Positions 29,332 through 37,247 of a DNA stretch of 64,000 nt are shown in pieces. The stretch spans positions 4,588,001-4,652,000 of the forward strand of contig NC_003197.2 in the NCBI RefSeq assembly GCF_000006945.2, given 5' to 3'. The notes beneath the pieces are model-generated. The model was given only the letters and a program-made list of their open reading frames with translations. It made no database searches and had not been told where the DNA came from. This DNA is from Salmonella enterica subsp. enterica serovar Typhimurium str. LT2 (GTDB taxonomy: Bacteria > Pseudomonadota > Gammaproteobacteria > Enterobacterales > Enterobacteriaceae). Both the position numbers and the translations under genes were made by a program. Each line of letters starts with the position of its first letter. The stretch's first letter is position 1.

Positions 29332-29730
29332 ATGCATATACTGGACGCATTACTGGCTTTCTGCGCCTATTTTTTTATTGGCGCGGCAATGGTCATTGTA
29401 TTTCTTTTTATTTACTCAAAGATAACGCCGCATAATGAATGGCAGTTGATAAAAAATAACAATACTGCGGCATCGCTGGCCTTTAGCGGTACGTTGCTGG
29501 GCTATGTCATCCCCTTATCCAGCGCGGCGATAAACTCGGTCAGTATCCCGGACTATTTTGCCTGGGGCGGCATTGCGCTGGTGATTCAACTGCTGATTTA
29601 TGGTTGCGTAAGGTTATACATGCCTACGCTGAGCGAAAAAATTATTCATCACAACGTGGCGGCGGGGCTATTTATGGGAACCGCAGCGCTGGCTGGCGGT
29701 ATTTTTAACGCTGCCTGTATGACATGGTAA
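29332..29730 (+). CDS. yjfL: YjfL, DUF350 inner membrane protein
   Basis: A 132-residue membrane protein with four hydrophobic segments (about 4-27, 45-65, 73-93 and 108-128). DUF350 proteins (UPF0719) are found in tandem or single copies in stress-linked gene clusters. The ATG at 29332 gives the E. coli length and follows AGGGAA; an upstream start at 29251 inside yjfK is rejected. It lies 17 bases after yjfK and 9 before yjfM. Activity is not known. Confidence 0.85.
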   Translation: MHILDALLAFCAYFFIGAAMVIVFLFIYSKITPHNEWQLIKNNNTAASLAFSGTLLGYVIPLSSAAINSVSIPDYFAWGGIALVIQLLIYGCVRLYMPTLSEKIIHHNVAAGLFMGTAALAGGIFNAACMTW

Positions 29731-29739
29731 CGGAAGATC

Positions 29740-30378
29740 ATGGCAAAAAAACGAAAATCCAGAAGCACATCCGGCGTAGGCCATTCGGCAATAAGACGAA
29801 TAGCCGAACCGGTCAATCCCTTTGAGCGGCAACGAAATCGCTACACGCCAAAATGCCTGACGCTGGCGATTATGGGTGGAGCGGCCTTTTTTCTCCTGAA
29901 AGGGTGCGGTGATGGCGGCAATAGTGACAACGACGGCGATGGGACGTTTTACGCCACGGTGAACGACTGTATTGACGATGGCAATAGCGCCAGCGTTTGC
30001 GCTGACGGCTGGAATAATGCGAAAACAGAATTTTACGCTAATGTGCCTAAGCAATTGACGCAGGAGCGCTGTCAGACGCAGTTTGGCGATTGCTACTTTG
30101 ATATTACCGAGCGGAGCTGGGTTCCGGTATTAAGCGGCTTTTTACTCAGCCGCGCGATTCGTCAGAACCGTGATGAACAATACATCTATAGCAGCGGCGG
30201 TTCATCTTATGTCTCCCGTCCCGTCTGGCGCACCACATCCGGCGACTATGCGTGGCGCAGCGGCACAGGGAAAAGCGATACCGCGACCAGCCCTGGTTAT
30301 ATCACACGGAAAGCGTCCACCGTCTCCCGCGGCGGCTATGGCCGTTCTTCCAGCGCCCGCGGGCACTGGGGAGGCTAA
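29740..30378 (+). CDS. yjfM: YjfM, DUF1190 protein (YgiB paralogue)
   Basis: A 212-residue protein with a basic N-terminus (AKKRKSRSTSG), one hydrophobic segment at about 42-56 ending in GCGDGG, and then a domain with several cysteines (residues about 57, 76, 87, 108, 114). The last 65 residues are low-complexity Ser/Gly/Arg/Tyr, which could be flexible or a modification target. It is a DUF1190 family member and a paralogue of YgiB, which also sits next to a YjfC-like gene (ygiC). Whether the cysteine after the hydrophobic stretch is lipidated is unclear because the basic N-terminus is long. Confidence 0.82.
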   Translation: MAKKRKSRSTSGVGHSAIRRIAEPVNPFERQRNRYTPKCLTLAIMGGAAFFLLKGCGDGGNSDNDGDGTFYATVNDCIDDGNSASVCADGWNNAKTEFYANVPKQLTQERCQTQFGDCYFDITERSWVPVLSGFLLSRAIRQNRDEQYIYSSGGSSYVSRPVWRTTSGDYAWRSGTGKSDTATSPGYITRKASTVSRGGYGRSSSARGHWGG

Positions 30379-30380
30379 CC

Positions 30381-31544
30381 ATGCTACGACACAACGTACC
30401 GATACGTCGGGATCTGGATAAGATCGCCTGCGATCACGGTTTTGACTTTCATGTTATCGATAACGAAATTTACTGGGATGAAAGCCGGGCCTACCGTTTT
30501 ACATTACGGCAAATTGAAGAACAGATCGAAAAACCGACCGCAGAGCTTCATCAGATGTGTCTGGAGATTGTCGAGCGGGCCGTCCGGGATGAGCAGAGCA
30601 TGCAGCAGCTGGCGATCCCGCCATTGTACTGGGATGTCATCGCCGAAAGTTGGCGCAGCCGCGATCCTTCGCTTTACGGGCGGATGGATTTCGTCTGGTG
30701 CGGCAAAGATCCGGTTAAATTGCTGGAATACAATGCGGATACGCCGACGTCGCTCTATGAGTCCTCCTACTTTCAATGGCTATGGCTGGAGGATGCCCGT
30801 CGTAGCGGCGCCATCCCGCGTGATGCCGATCAATACAACGCGATACAGGAGCGGCTGATCGCCCGCTTCAGCGAGCTGTACAGTCGGGAACCGCTCTACT
30901 TTTGCTGTTGTGAAGATACCGACGAAGATCGCACGACGGTGCTGTACCTTCAGGATTGCGCGCAGCAGGCGGGGCAGGAAACGCGATTTATCTATATTGA
31001 AGAACTGGGGCTTGGCGTAGGCGGCGTGCTGACCGATCTGGACGATAACGTGATTCGCCGCGCCTTTAAGCTCTACCCGCTGGAATGGATGATGCGCGAT
31101 GACAACGGCCCGCTGTTGCGAAAACGTCGTGAGCAATGGATTGAGCCATTGTGGAAAAGTATTCTGAGTAACAAAGGGCTGTTGCCGTTATTGTGGCGCT
31201 TTTTCCCTGGCCATCCGAATCTTCTGCCGGCCTGGTTTGAGGGCGAAAAATCGCTCGCAGCGCCAGGCGAAAGCAGCGTACGGAAGCCGATTTATTCACG
31301 TGAAGGCGGCAACGTCACGATTTTCGACGAGCGGCAAAATGTTATCGATCATGCCGACGGCGACTACGCTGACGAGCCGATGATTTACCAGGCGTTTCAG
31401 CCTTTGCCGCGCTTTGGCGATAGCTATACGCTGATTGGCAGTTGGATCATTGACGATGAAGCCTCCGGGATGGGGATTCGCGAGGACAATACGCTAATTA
31501 CCAAAGACACTTCCCGTTTCGTCCCACATTATATTGCCGGTTAA
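30381..31544 (+). CDS. yjfC: YjfC, ATP-grasp ligase of the glutathionylspermidine synthase family
   Basis: A 387-residue cytosolic enzyme related to the synthetase half of glutathionylspermidine synthase (Gsp) and a paralogue of YgiC. Conserved stretches include YWDESRAYRFT, MDFVWCG, KLLEYNADTPTSLYE (substrate and metal region), CCCEDTDEDR, and the C-terminal ATP-grasp loop RKPIYSREGGNV with its lysine. It lacks the amidase domain of Gsp. The family should form an amide bond between a carboxylate and an amine; the natural substrate in this cluster is not known. The start at 30381 directly follows GGGGAGG and is two bases after the yjfM stop. Confidence 0.88.
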   Translation: MLRHNVPIRRDLDKIACDHGFDFHVIDNEIYWDESRAYRFTLRQIEEQIEKPTAELHQMCLEIVERAVRDEQSMQQLAIPPLYWDVIAESWRSRDPSLYGRMDFVWCGKDPVKLLEYNADTPTSLYESSYFQWLWLEDARRSGAIPRDADQYNAIQERLIARFSELYSREPLYFCCCEDTDEDRTTVLYLQDCAQQAGQETRFIYIEELGLGVGGVLTDLDDNVIRRAFKLYPLEWMMRDDNGPLLRKRREQWIEPLWKSILSNKGLLPLLWRFFPGHPNLLPAWFEGEKSLAAPGESSVRKPIYSREGGNVTIFDERQNVIDHADGDYADEPMIYQAFQPLPRFGDSYTLIGSWIIDDEASGMGIREDNTLITKDTSRFVPHYIAG

Positions 31545-31571
31545 TCATACTTTTGTGATCTTGCTCCGGCG

Positions 31572-31614
31572 TCAATGGCGCAGTCATGACCATACTTGAC
31601 TTCAGCGCCATTGA
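31572..31614 (+). repeat. Inverted repeat in the aidB leader
   Basis: TCAATGGCGC (31572-31581) is repeated exactly in reverse complement as GCGCCATTGA (31605-31614), with a 23-base loop containing a -10-like CATACT (31591-31596). The right arm ends one base before the aidB ribosome site. It may be an operator or an mRNA hairpin. Confidence 0.55.
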
Positions 31615-31628
31615 AGGAGGGAGACACC

Positions 31629-33251
31629 ATGTCCTGGCAAACACATACCGTCTTTAATCAACCTGCTCCGCTCAATAACAGTAACTTATTCCTGTCTGAT
31701 GGCGCGCTGTGTGAAGCGGTTTCCCGGGAAGGCGCGGGATGGGATAGCGATCTTCTCGCCAGCATTGGCCAACAACTGGGAACGGCAGAATCACTGGAAC
31801 TGGGGCGTCTGGCGAACGCGCATCCTCCTGAGTTGCTGCGTTACGATCCCCAGGGACAGCGTTTGGATGACGTTCGCTTTCATCCCGCCTGGCACCTGTT
31901 GATGCAGGGGCTTTGCGCTAATCGGGTACATAACCTGGCCTGGGAGGAGGAGGCAAGGGCGGGAAGTTTTGTCGCCCGGGCGGCGCGTTTTGTATTACAT
32001 GCTCAGGTAGAAGCGGGAACACTCTGTCCTGTCACGATGACCTTTGCCGCGACACCGTTGCTATTGCAGATGCTTCCCGCCACTTTCCATGACTGGCTGG
32101 CGCCGCTGCGCAGCGATCGCTACGATTCGCATTTGCTGCCGGGCGGGCAAAAGCGGGGTCTGCTCATCGGCATGGGAATGACGGAAAAGCAGGGCGGATC
32201 GGACGTACTCAGTAATACGACCCACGCGGAGCGGCTGGCGGATGATTCATATCGGCTGGTGGGACATAAATGGTTTTTCTCTGTGCCGCAAAGTGATGCG
32301 CACCTCGTGTTGGCGCAGGCAAAAGGAGGACTATCCTGTTTCTTTGTGCCGCGTTTCCTGCCAGACGGGCAACGGAACTCTGTTCGTCTTGAACGCCTGA
32401 AAGATAAACTCGGTAATCGATCTAATGCCAGCGCCGAAGTCGAGTTTCAGGATGCTATCGGCTGGCGGCTGGGAGAAGAGGGCGAAGGGATTCGGCATAT
32501 CTTAAAGATGGGCGGTATGACGCGTCTTGACTGCGCGCTCGGGAGTCATGGCTTAATGCGGCGCGCATTTTCAGTCGCCATTTACCATGCTCATCAGCGT
32601 CAGGCTTTTGGTAAGCCGCTGATCGATCAACCGTTGATGCGACAAACCTTAAGTCGTATGGCGCTATGCCTGGAGGGGCAGACGGCGCTTTTGTTTCGGC
32701 TGGCGCGCGCCTGGGAGCAACGTCGCGAGGCGAAAGAGGCATTATGGGCGCGATTATTCACGCCAGCGGCGAAATTCGCCATCTGTAAGCTGGGAATCCC
32801 TTTTGTGGCTGAGGCGATGGAGGTTCTCGGCGGGATGGGGTATTGCGAAGAGAGCGAACTCCCGCGCCTGTACCGTGAAATGCCGGTGAACAGTATCTGG
32901 GAAGGTTCCGGCAATATCATGTGTCTGGATGTACTGCGGGTGCTGACAAAACAACACGGCGTCTATGACGTATTGAGTGAAGCTTTTGCGGAAGTCAAAG
33001 GTCAGGATCGCCATTACGACCGCGCGGTACGTCAGCTACAGCAACGTTTACGCAAACCGGACGAAGCAATGGGCAGAGAGATTACGCAGCAGCTTTTCTT
33101 GCTGGGGTGCGGAGCGGAAATGCTGCGTCATGCCTCGCCGCCGCTGGCGCAAGCGTGGTGTCAGATGATGCTGGATACACGCGGCGAAATGCCGCTGCCT
33201 GCCCAGGTGCAAAATGATTTACTGTTAAGGGCGACCGGGGGACTGCGGTAA
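31629..33251 (+). CDS. aidB: AidB, acyl-CoA dehydrogenase-like adaptive response protein
   Basis: A 540-residue flavoprotein of the acyl-CoA dehydrogenase superfamily, induced in E. coli by alkylation (through Ada) and acid stress and able to bind DNA through a basic C-terminal domain. Motifs include GMGMTEKQGGSDV (FAD and substrate pocket), KWFFSVPQSDAHLVL, and the VLGGMGYCEESELPR region with the catalytic glutamate. The start at 31629 has a very strong GGAGGGAG site; an upstream in-frame ATG at 31596 is rejected because it would include that site. Whether Ada controls it here cannot be read from the promoter with certainty. Confidence 0.93.
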   Translation: MSWQTHTVFNQPAPLNNSNLFLSDGALCEAVSREGAGWDSDLLASIGQQLGTAESLELGRLANAHPPELLRYDPQGQRLDDVRFHPAWHLLMQGLCANRVHNLAWEEEARAGSFVARAARFVLHAQVEAGTLCPVTMTFAATPLLLQMLPATFHDWLAPLRSDRYDSHLLPGGQKRGLLIGMGMTEKQGGSDVLSNTTHAERLADDSYRLVGHKWFFSVPQSDAHLVLAQAKGGLSCFFVPRFLPDGQRNSVRLERLKDKLGNRSNASAEVEFQDAIGWRLGEEGEGIRHILKMGGMTRLDCALGSHGLMRRAFSVAIYHAHQRQAFGKPLIDQPLMRQTLSRMALCLEGQTALLFRLARAWEQRREAKEALWARLFTPAAKFAICKLGIPFVAEAMEVLGGMGYCEESELPRLYREMPVNSIWEGSGNIMCLDVLRVLTKQHGVYDVLSEAFAEVKGQDRHYDRAVRQLQQRLRKPDEAMGREITQQLFLLGCGAEMLRHASPPLAQAWCQMMLDTRGEMPLPAQVQNDLLLRATGGLR

Positions 33252-33270
33252 CGTTTGACCTGTAGTACAT

Positions 33271-33302
33271 GCCATCCGGCGCGAGCCACGCGGCATCAGG
33301 CA
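33271..33302. repeat. Degenerate REP-like palindrome between aidB and yjfN
   Basis: In reverse complement the stretch reads GCCTGATG, CCGCGTGGCTCGCG and CCGGATGGC, similar to a Y-type REP head and tail. It sits between two convergent genes and overlaps the yjfN stop by a few bases. The symmetry is imperfect. Confidence 0.45.
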
Positions 33303-33571
33303 TAGAGTATCGCCTGTACGCGCCAGTTATCCGACTGTTGTTCTTCATACATTTGAATAATTCTGTACCAGGACGCACCCTGTTCATCGGCTTTCAGGGC
33401 GATAATCCGCTCTACATCCTGTGGGTTTCCTGCAACATTACTGACCGAGATCAGGCCGATTTCATTCAGACCCGTTACGCAGTCAGCACTGGCGAATTCG
33501 GCAGACTGTGCCGTCGTACTCACCAGTCCGGCAGAAAGCAGCAGTGAGGATAAGGCAAGTTCTTGTTTCAT
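33296..33571 (-). CDS. yjfN: YjfN, small secreted DUF1471 protein
   Basis: A 91-residue protein with a signal peptide (about 1-24) and one DUF1471 (YhcN/BhsA/McbA) domain recognisable from GLNEIGLISVSN, ALKADEQGASWYRI and the WRVQAILYA end. In E. coli YjfN has been described as a protease activator in the periplasm. The ATG at 33571 starts the signal peptide and follows a GGAG-type site. It is one of three DUF1471 genes in this window. Confidence 0.85.
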   Translation of the reverse strand: MKQELALSSLLLSAGLVSTTAQSAEFASADCVTGLNEIGLISVSNVAGNPQDVERIIALKADEQGASWYRIIQMYEEQQSDNWRVQAILYA

Positions 33572-33701
33572 CGTCAGCTCCTTATTACATACCCCGCATT
33601 TAACAGGACGCTCCATCACGGTAAACCTGTTTGTTTATTGTGCACAGGTAAACGCATAAGGGCGCAAAGCAATGTAAAACTGACTAAAAATCAATCTACT
33701 G

Positions 33702-34031
33702 TTATTGACGATACAAAATGGCTTGTGAATACCACTGGCCGGTTACAACCGTTTCATCAACCATTAAGATAACGTAATAATCGGCTTTCGCAGCGACGGC
33801 TTTCGCTCTGATTTCATCTATTGCATCATCCGGGGAGCCCCGAACCAGCGCGCTTACGGTCCCCATCCGCTGTAGTCCTTGCGTTTGATCGCGACGGATT
33901 TCCTGCGGGTGATCGGCGACAGGCGGCGCAGGTTGCGGCGTACCCTGCAGCACGCTACACGCGCTTAATAACAGCGCTGCTATCAATGAAGCAAACCGAC
34001 GCATAACTCTATCTCGTTTCCTGATAATCAT
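33702..34031 (-). CDS. bsmA: BsmA, biofilm- and stress-linked DUF1471 lipoprotein
   Basis: A 109-residue protein with a lipoprotein signal: a hydrophobic stretch ending LLLSAC, so Cys25 should be lipidated. A Pro-rich spacer leads into a DUF1471 domain with the typical end WYSQAILYRQ. The ATG at 34031 gives the E. coli length; an internal ATG at 34004 is an alternative that still leaves a complete lipoprotein signal. In E. coli BsmA (YjfO) affects biofilm maturation and peroxide and acid tolerance. It follows yjfN's strand but is upstream of it, with 130 bases between. Confidence 0.82.
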   Translation of the reverse strand: MIIRKRDRVMRRFASLIAALLLSACSVLQGTPQPAPPVADHPQEIRRDQTQGLQRMGTVSALVRGSPDDAIDEIRAKAVAAKADYYVILMVDETVVTGQWYSQAILYRQ

Positions 34032-34214
34032 AGTGTAATGCCTTATTGATTTCCCTTTAGGGGGAATGTTCCCGAAGTGTTACCTGTCACGCGATTTTCG
34101 AATGAAAACGTTGCGAAAGTGTAACCCAGTTCTCAAACATTATGAATTATTGCGCTATCCATAAACTTGCGTTAAGTATTTCTCCGTGGCATACCGGATA
34201 AAAAGGAGAGAATA

Positions 34215-34964
34215 ATGATAGCGATTGAAACACGACAATTAGCCGGAGGCGTCGTACTACATGCCTTCCCGGAAGGGAAACGCGCCGTGCCGCTTCCCTG
34301 TGTGGTGTTCTATCATGGCTTCACCTCCTCCAGCCTGGTTTATAGTTATTTTGCCGTTGCCCTGGCACAGGCAGGATTCCGGGTAGTCATGCCGGATGCG
34401 CCGGAGCATGGCGCTCGCTTCGGCGGCGACTCACAGGGACGAATACACCGATTCTGGCAGATTCTGCACCAAAACATGCAGGAATTTACGACGTTACGTG
34501 CGGCGATTCAGGCGGAAAACTGGCTACTTGACGGGCGGTTGGCGGTGGGCGGCGCATCCATGGGCGGTATGACGGCGCTGGGCATTATGACGCGTCACCG
34601 AGAGGTAAAATGCGGGGCCAGTTTAATGGGGTCGGGCTATTTTACCGGGCTCGCCCGGACGCTTTTCCCGCCGTTATCCCCGCAGAACCCGGCACAGCAG
34701 GCGGAATTCGACAATATCATCGCGCCGCTACGTGAATGGGAAGTCACACACCAGTTAGAGCGACTGGCCGACAGGCCGCTTCTGTTGTGGCATGGTCAGG
34801 AGGATGACGTGGTGCCTGCTATCGAAACCTTCCGGCTCCAGCAGGCACTCGCCGCGGCGAAGCTGGATAAGCATGTGACCTGTTTATGGGCCGCAGGCGT
34901 GCGGCATCGCATTACGCCAGAAGCGTTGTCGGCGACGGTAGCGTTTTTCCGACAGCATCTTTAA
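34215..34964 (+). CDS. yjfP: YjfP, alpha/beta-hydrolase esterase
   Basis: A 249-residue cytosolic hydrolase. HGFTSS provides the oxyanion region near residue 37, GGASMGG near residue 112-118 is the nucleophile elbow with Ser, DD in GQEDDVVP near residue 198 supplies the acid, and the late VRHRIT histidine completes the triad. E. coli YjfP acts on short-chain acyl esters; its natural substrate is unknown. The ribosome site is AAAAGGAGAG. Its stop overlaps the stop of the convergent ulaR by three to four bases. Confidence 0.9.
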
Positions 34965-35716
34965 ACGCGGAGTATGCTTACACCCTGGGCTTCAAGCTGT
35001 TGCAAAACCTGCGGATTGGCATTTTTGCCGGTAATCAGCATAGCGATCTGATCGGCGCGGCTGAACAGCATCCCCGCGCGCTCGCCAATTTTACTGCTAT
35101 CGACCAGCGCGACCAGTTTCCCGACGACGCTGAGCATTTTTTGTTCCGCCATGGCGGTTAGCATATCGGTCTTGTACAGGCCATCTGCGGTTAAGCCCTT
35201 TCCGCTGGTAAACATCCAGTGGCCAGCATAGAGACTGTTTTCACTTCCCTGCGGGCTCAGGGTAATCGACTGGCTTTTATTATACTGACCACCCATGATA
35301 ATCACGCTGTCATGCTCTTGATCGATCAGATAATTCGCCAGCGGCAGATAGTTGGTAATGATCTGTACCGGCTTCCCGCACATTTCACGCCCCAGCAGGA
35401 AAGCGGTGGAGCCGCAGTTAATCACTACGCTTTCACCCGGGTTTACCAGCTGCGACGCCGCTTTCGCGATGCGTACTTTTTCATCGTGGTTTTGCGCCTG
35501 GTGCAGATTCATCGGCGTCCAGCGGGGCCGCTGTTGGGTAATGGCCTCTGCGCCGTTGCGCACTTTTTTAAGTTTCCCGCTTTCGTCGAGCTTGTTGATG
35601 TCGCGGCGCGCTGTCGCCGGGGAGATCCCCAGACGCTCAATCACGTTTTCGACGGTAACAAAGCCCAACTGTGCCAGCATATCCAGCAGTATTTGATGTC
35701 TTTGTGCTTCAGTCAT
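34961..35716 (-). CDS. ulaR: UlaR, repressor of the L-ascorbate regulon
   Basis: A 251-residue DeoR-family repressor. The N-terminal helix-turn-helix includes [21 protein letters not shown] (residues about 24-44) and the C-terminal sugar-phosphate sensor domain includes [11 protein letters not shown]. In E. coli UlaR represses ulaG and ulaABCDEF and is released by L-ascorbate 6-phosphate. It is read after ulaG on the same strand, but a terminator (35784-35811) lies between, so it should have its own promoter in the 104-base gap. Confidence 0.93.
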
Positions 35717-35783
35717 GAGCTATTCCGATACAAATTGATTTGAAAAGATGATATTTGAAATAGCCTGGAAATACTAAAGTAAA

Positions 35784-35811
35784 TGGAAAAAATGCCGGGT
35801 AATCCCGGCAT
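35784..35811 (-). terminator. Intrinsic terminator of ulaG
   Basis: On the minus strand ATGCCGGG, ATTA, CCCGGCAT is followed by TTTTTTCC. The 8-bp GC-rich stem with a tetraloop and T run is a convincing terminator. Confidence 0.85.
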
Positions 35812-35820
35812 GATATCGAC

Positions 35821-36885
35821 TCACAGGAAGGATTTGAACGGTAGATCGGGTTCAATGGTAAAGCAATCGTCAAACCCACGCGGATAGTGGTATTCGAAAT
35901 TGTCTTTATCCAGCGGCCAGGTAAACTTGCCGCCAACCTGCCAGATAAACGGTTTAAAACCATACTTCAGGCGATCTTTCTTCATTTCCCATAGCACGCG
36001 GATCTCTTGCGGATCGGCCTGGAAGTTCGACCAGATATCGTGATGGAACGGGATCACCACTTTGGTATTCAGCGATTCCGCCATGCGTAAAATATCCGCG
36101 CTGGTCATTTTGTCCGTAATACCGCGCGGGTTTTCACCGTAAGAACCGAGCGCGACATCAATTTGATGTTCGTTGCCGTGTTTCGCGTAGTAGTTGGAAT
36201 AGTGAGAATCGCCGCTGTGATAGAGATTGCCGCCCGGCGTTTTAAACAGATAGTTAACCGCGCGTACATCCATGCCGTCCGGCAGTACGCCAGCGGCTTT
36301 CTGATCGGCGGGCAGGGTGATTAATGCGGTGCGGTCAAAGGCATCAAGCGCATGAATTTCAATATCTTTCACTTTCACGACATCGCCCGGTTTTACCACG
36401 ATGCAGCGTTCTTTCGGCACGCCCCAGCCAACCCATAAATCCACGCAGGTCTGCGGGCCGATAAACGGAACATCATCGGCGCAATTCTGCATTACGGCAG
36501 CCGCGACATTGACGTCAATGTGATCGTTATGGTCGTGGGTCGCCAGGACGGCGTCAATCTGACGGATAGCGAAAGGATCGAGAACAAACGGCGTGGTGCG
36601 CAGGTTAGGCTGTAATTTTTTGACGCCAGCCATACGCTGCATCTGGTGGCCGGTTTTCATCAACGGATTACCGTGGCTCTGTTTACCGGTACCGCACCAG
36701 AAATCGACGCATACGTTAGTGCCGCCTTCAGATTTTAGCCAGATCCCGGTACAGCCCAGCCACCACATAGCGAACGTACCCGGCGCGACCTGCTCTTGTT
36801 CAATCTCTTCGTTCAGCCAGCTTCCCCACTCCGGAAACGTGCTCAGAATCCATGATTCACGCGTGATGCTTTGTACTTTACTCAT
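35821..36885 (-). CDS. ulaG: UlaG, L-ascorbate-6-phosphate lactonase
   Basis: A 354-residue metallo-beta-lactamase-fold enzyme that opens the lactone ring of ascorbate 6-phosphate in the cytosol. The metal motif is THDHNDHID (residues about 133-141), with later metal ligands in [11 protein letters not shown] and PFHHDIW. The start at 36885 has AAGG eight bases upstream and gives the family N-terminus [12 protein letters not shown]; an ATG five codons upstream is less likely. It diverges from ulaA across a 362-base control region. Confidence 0.95.
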
Positions 36886-37247
36886 CGCATTTACCTTCAT
36901 GTTTGTTCAAAATGGTTCAAAACGTGATTTGTTTTGATTAATCCTGACACTATTTTCTCAAGAAGGCAATGGGCTATTTTTTGACTTTTTGGAAGGAGAG
37001 AACGCAGTCAGGAGAAGATTTAATCTTGTCTGGCGTCATGTGAATGTTTGCATCTTTATGATTTTACTTATTTTAATGAAAAAATGAGTTACCTATAAGT
37101 AAACCATGTATTAAGTGTGCTAATTATTTGCGCGCTACGTCACAGTTAATCAAATTTAATCTTGTTGTGATTACTTTTGAAAATTAAAGTGAAGGGACTT
37201 TATCCTGAGCGCCTGTGACTCAGCAACCTCGTCTACCGGAGATCGTT
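36886..37247. promoter_or_regulatory. ulaG-ulaA divergent control region
   Basis: This 362-base AT-rich region holds no gene. A 12-base direct repeat ATTTAATCTTGT occurs at 37018-37029 and 37154-37165, 136 bases apart (13 helical turns), and related TTGATTAATC and GTTAATCAAA lie at 36934 and 37145. A candidate ulaA promoter is TTGAAA (37177-37182), 18 bases, TATCCT (37201-37206). TGCGCGCTACGTCACA (37129-37144) has one good CRP half-site. In E. coli UlaR, IHF and CRP act in this region, and UlaR is reported to work by looping between operators; assigning the repeats to UlaR is inference. Confidence 0.65.
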
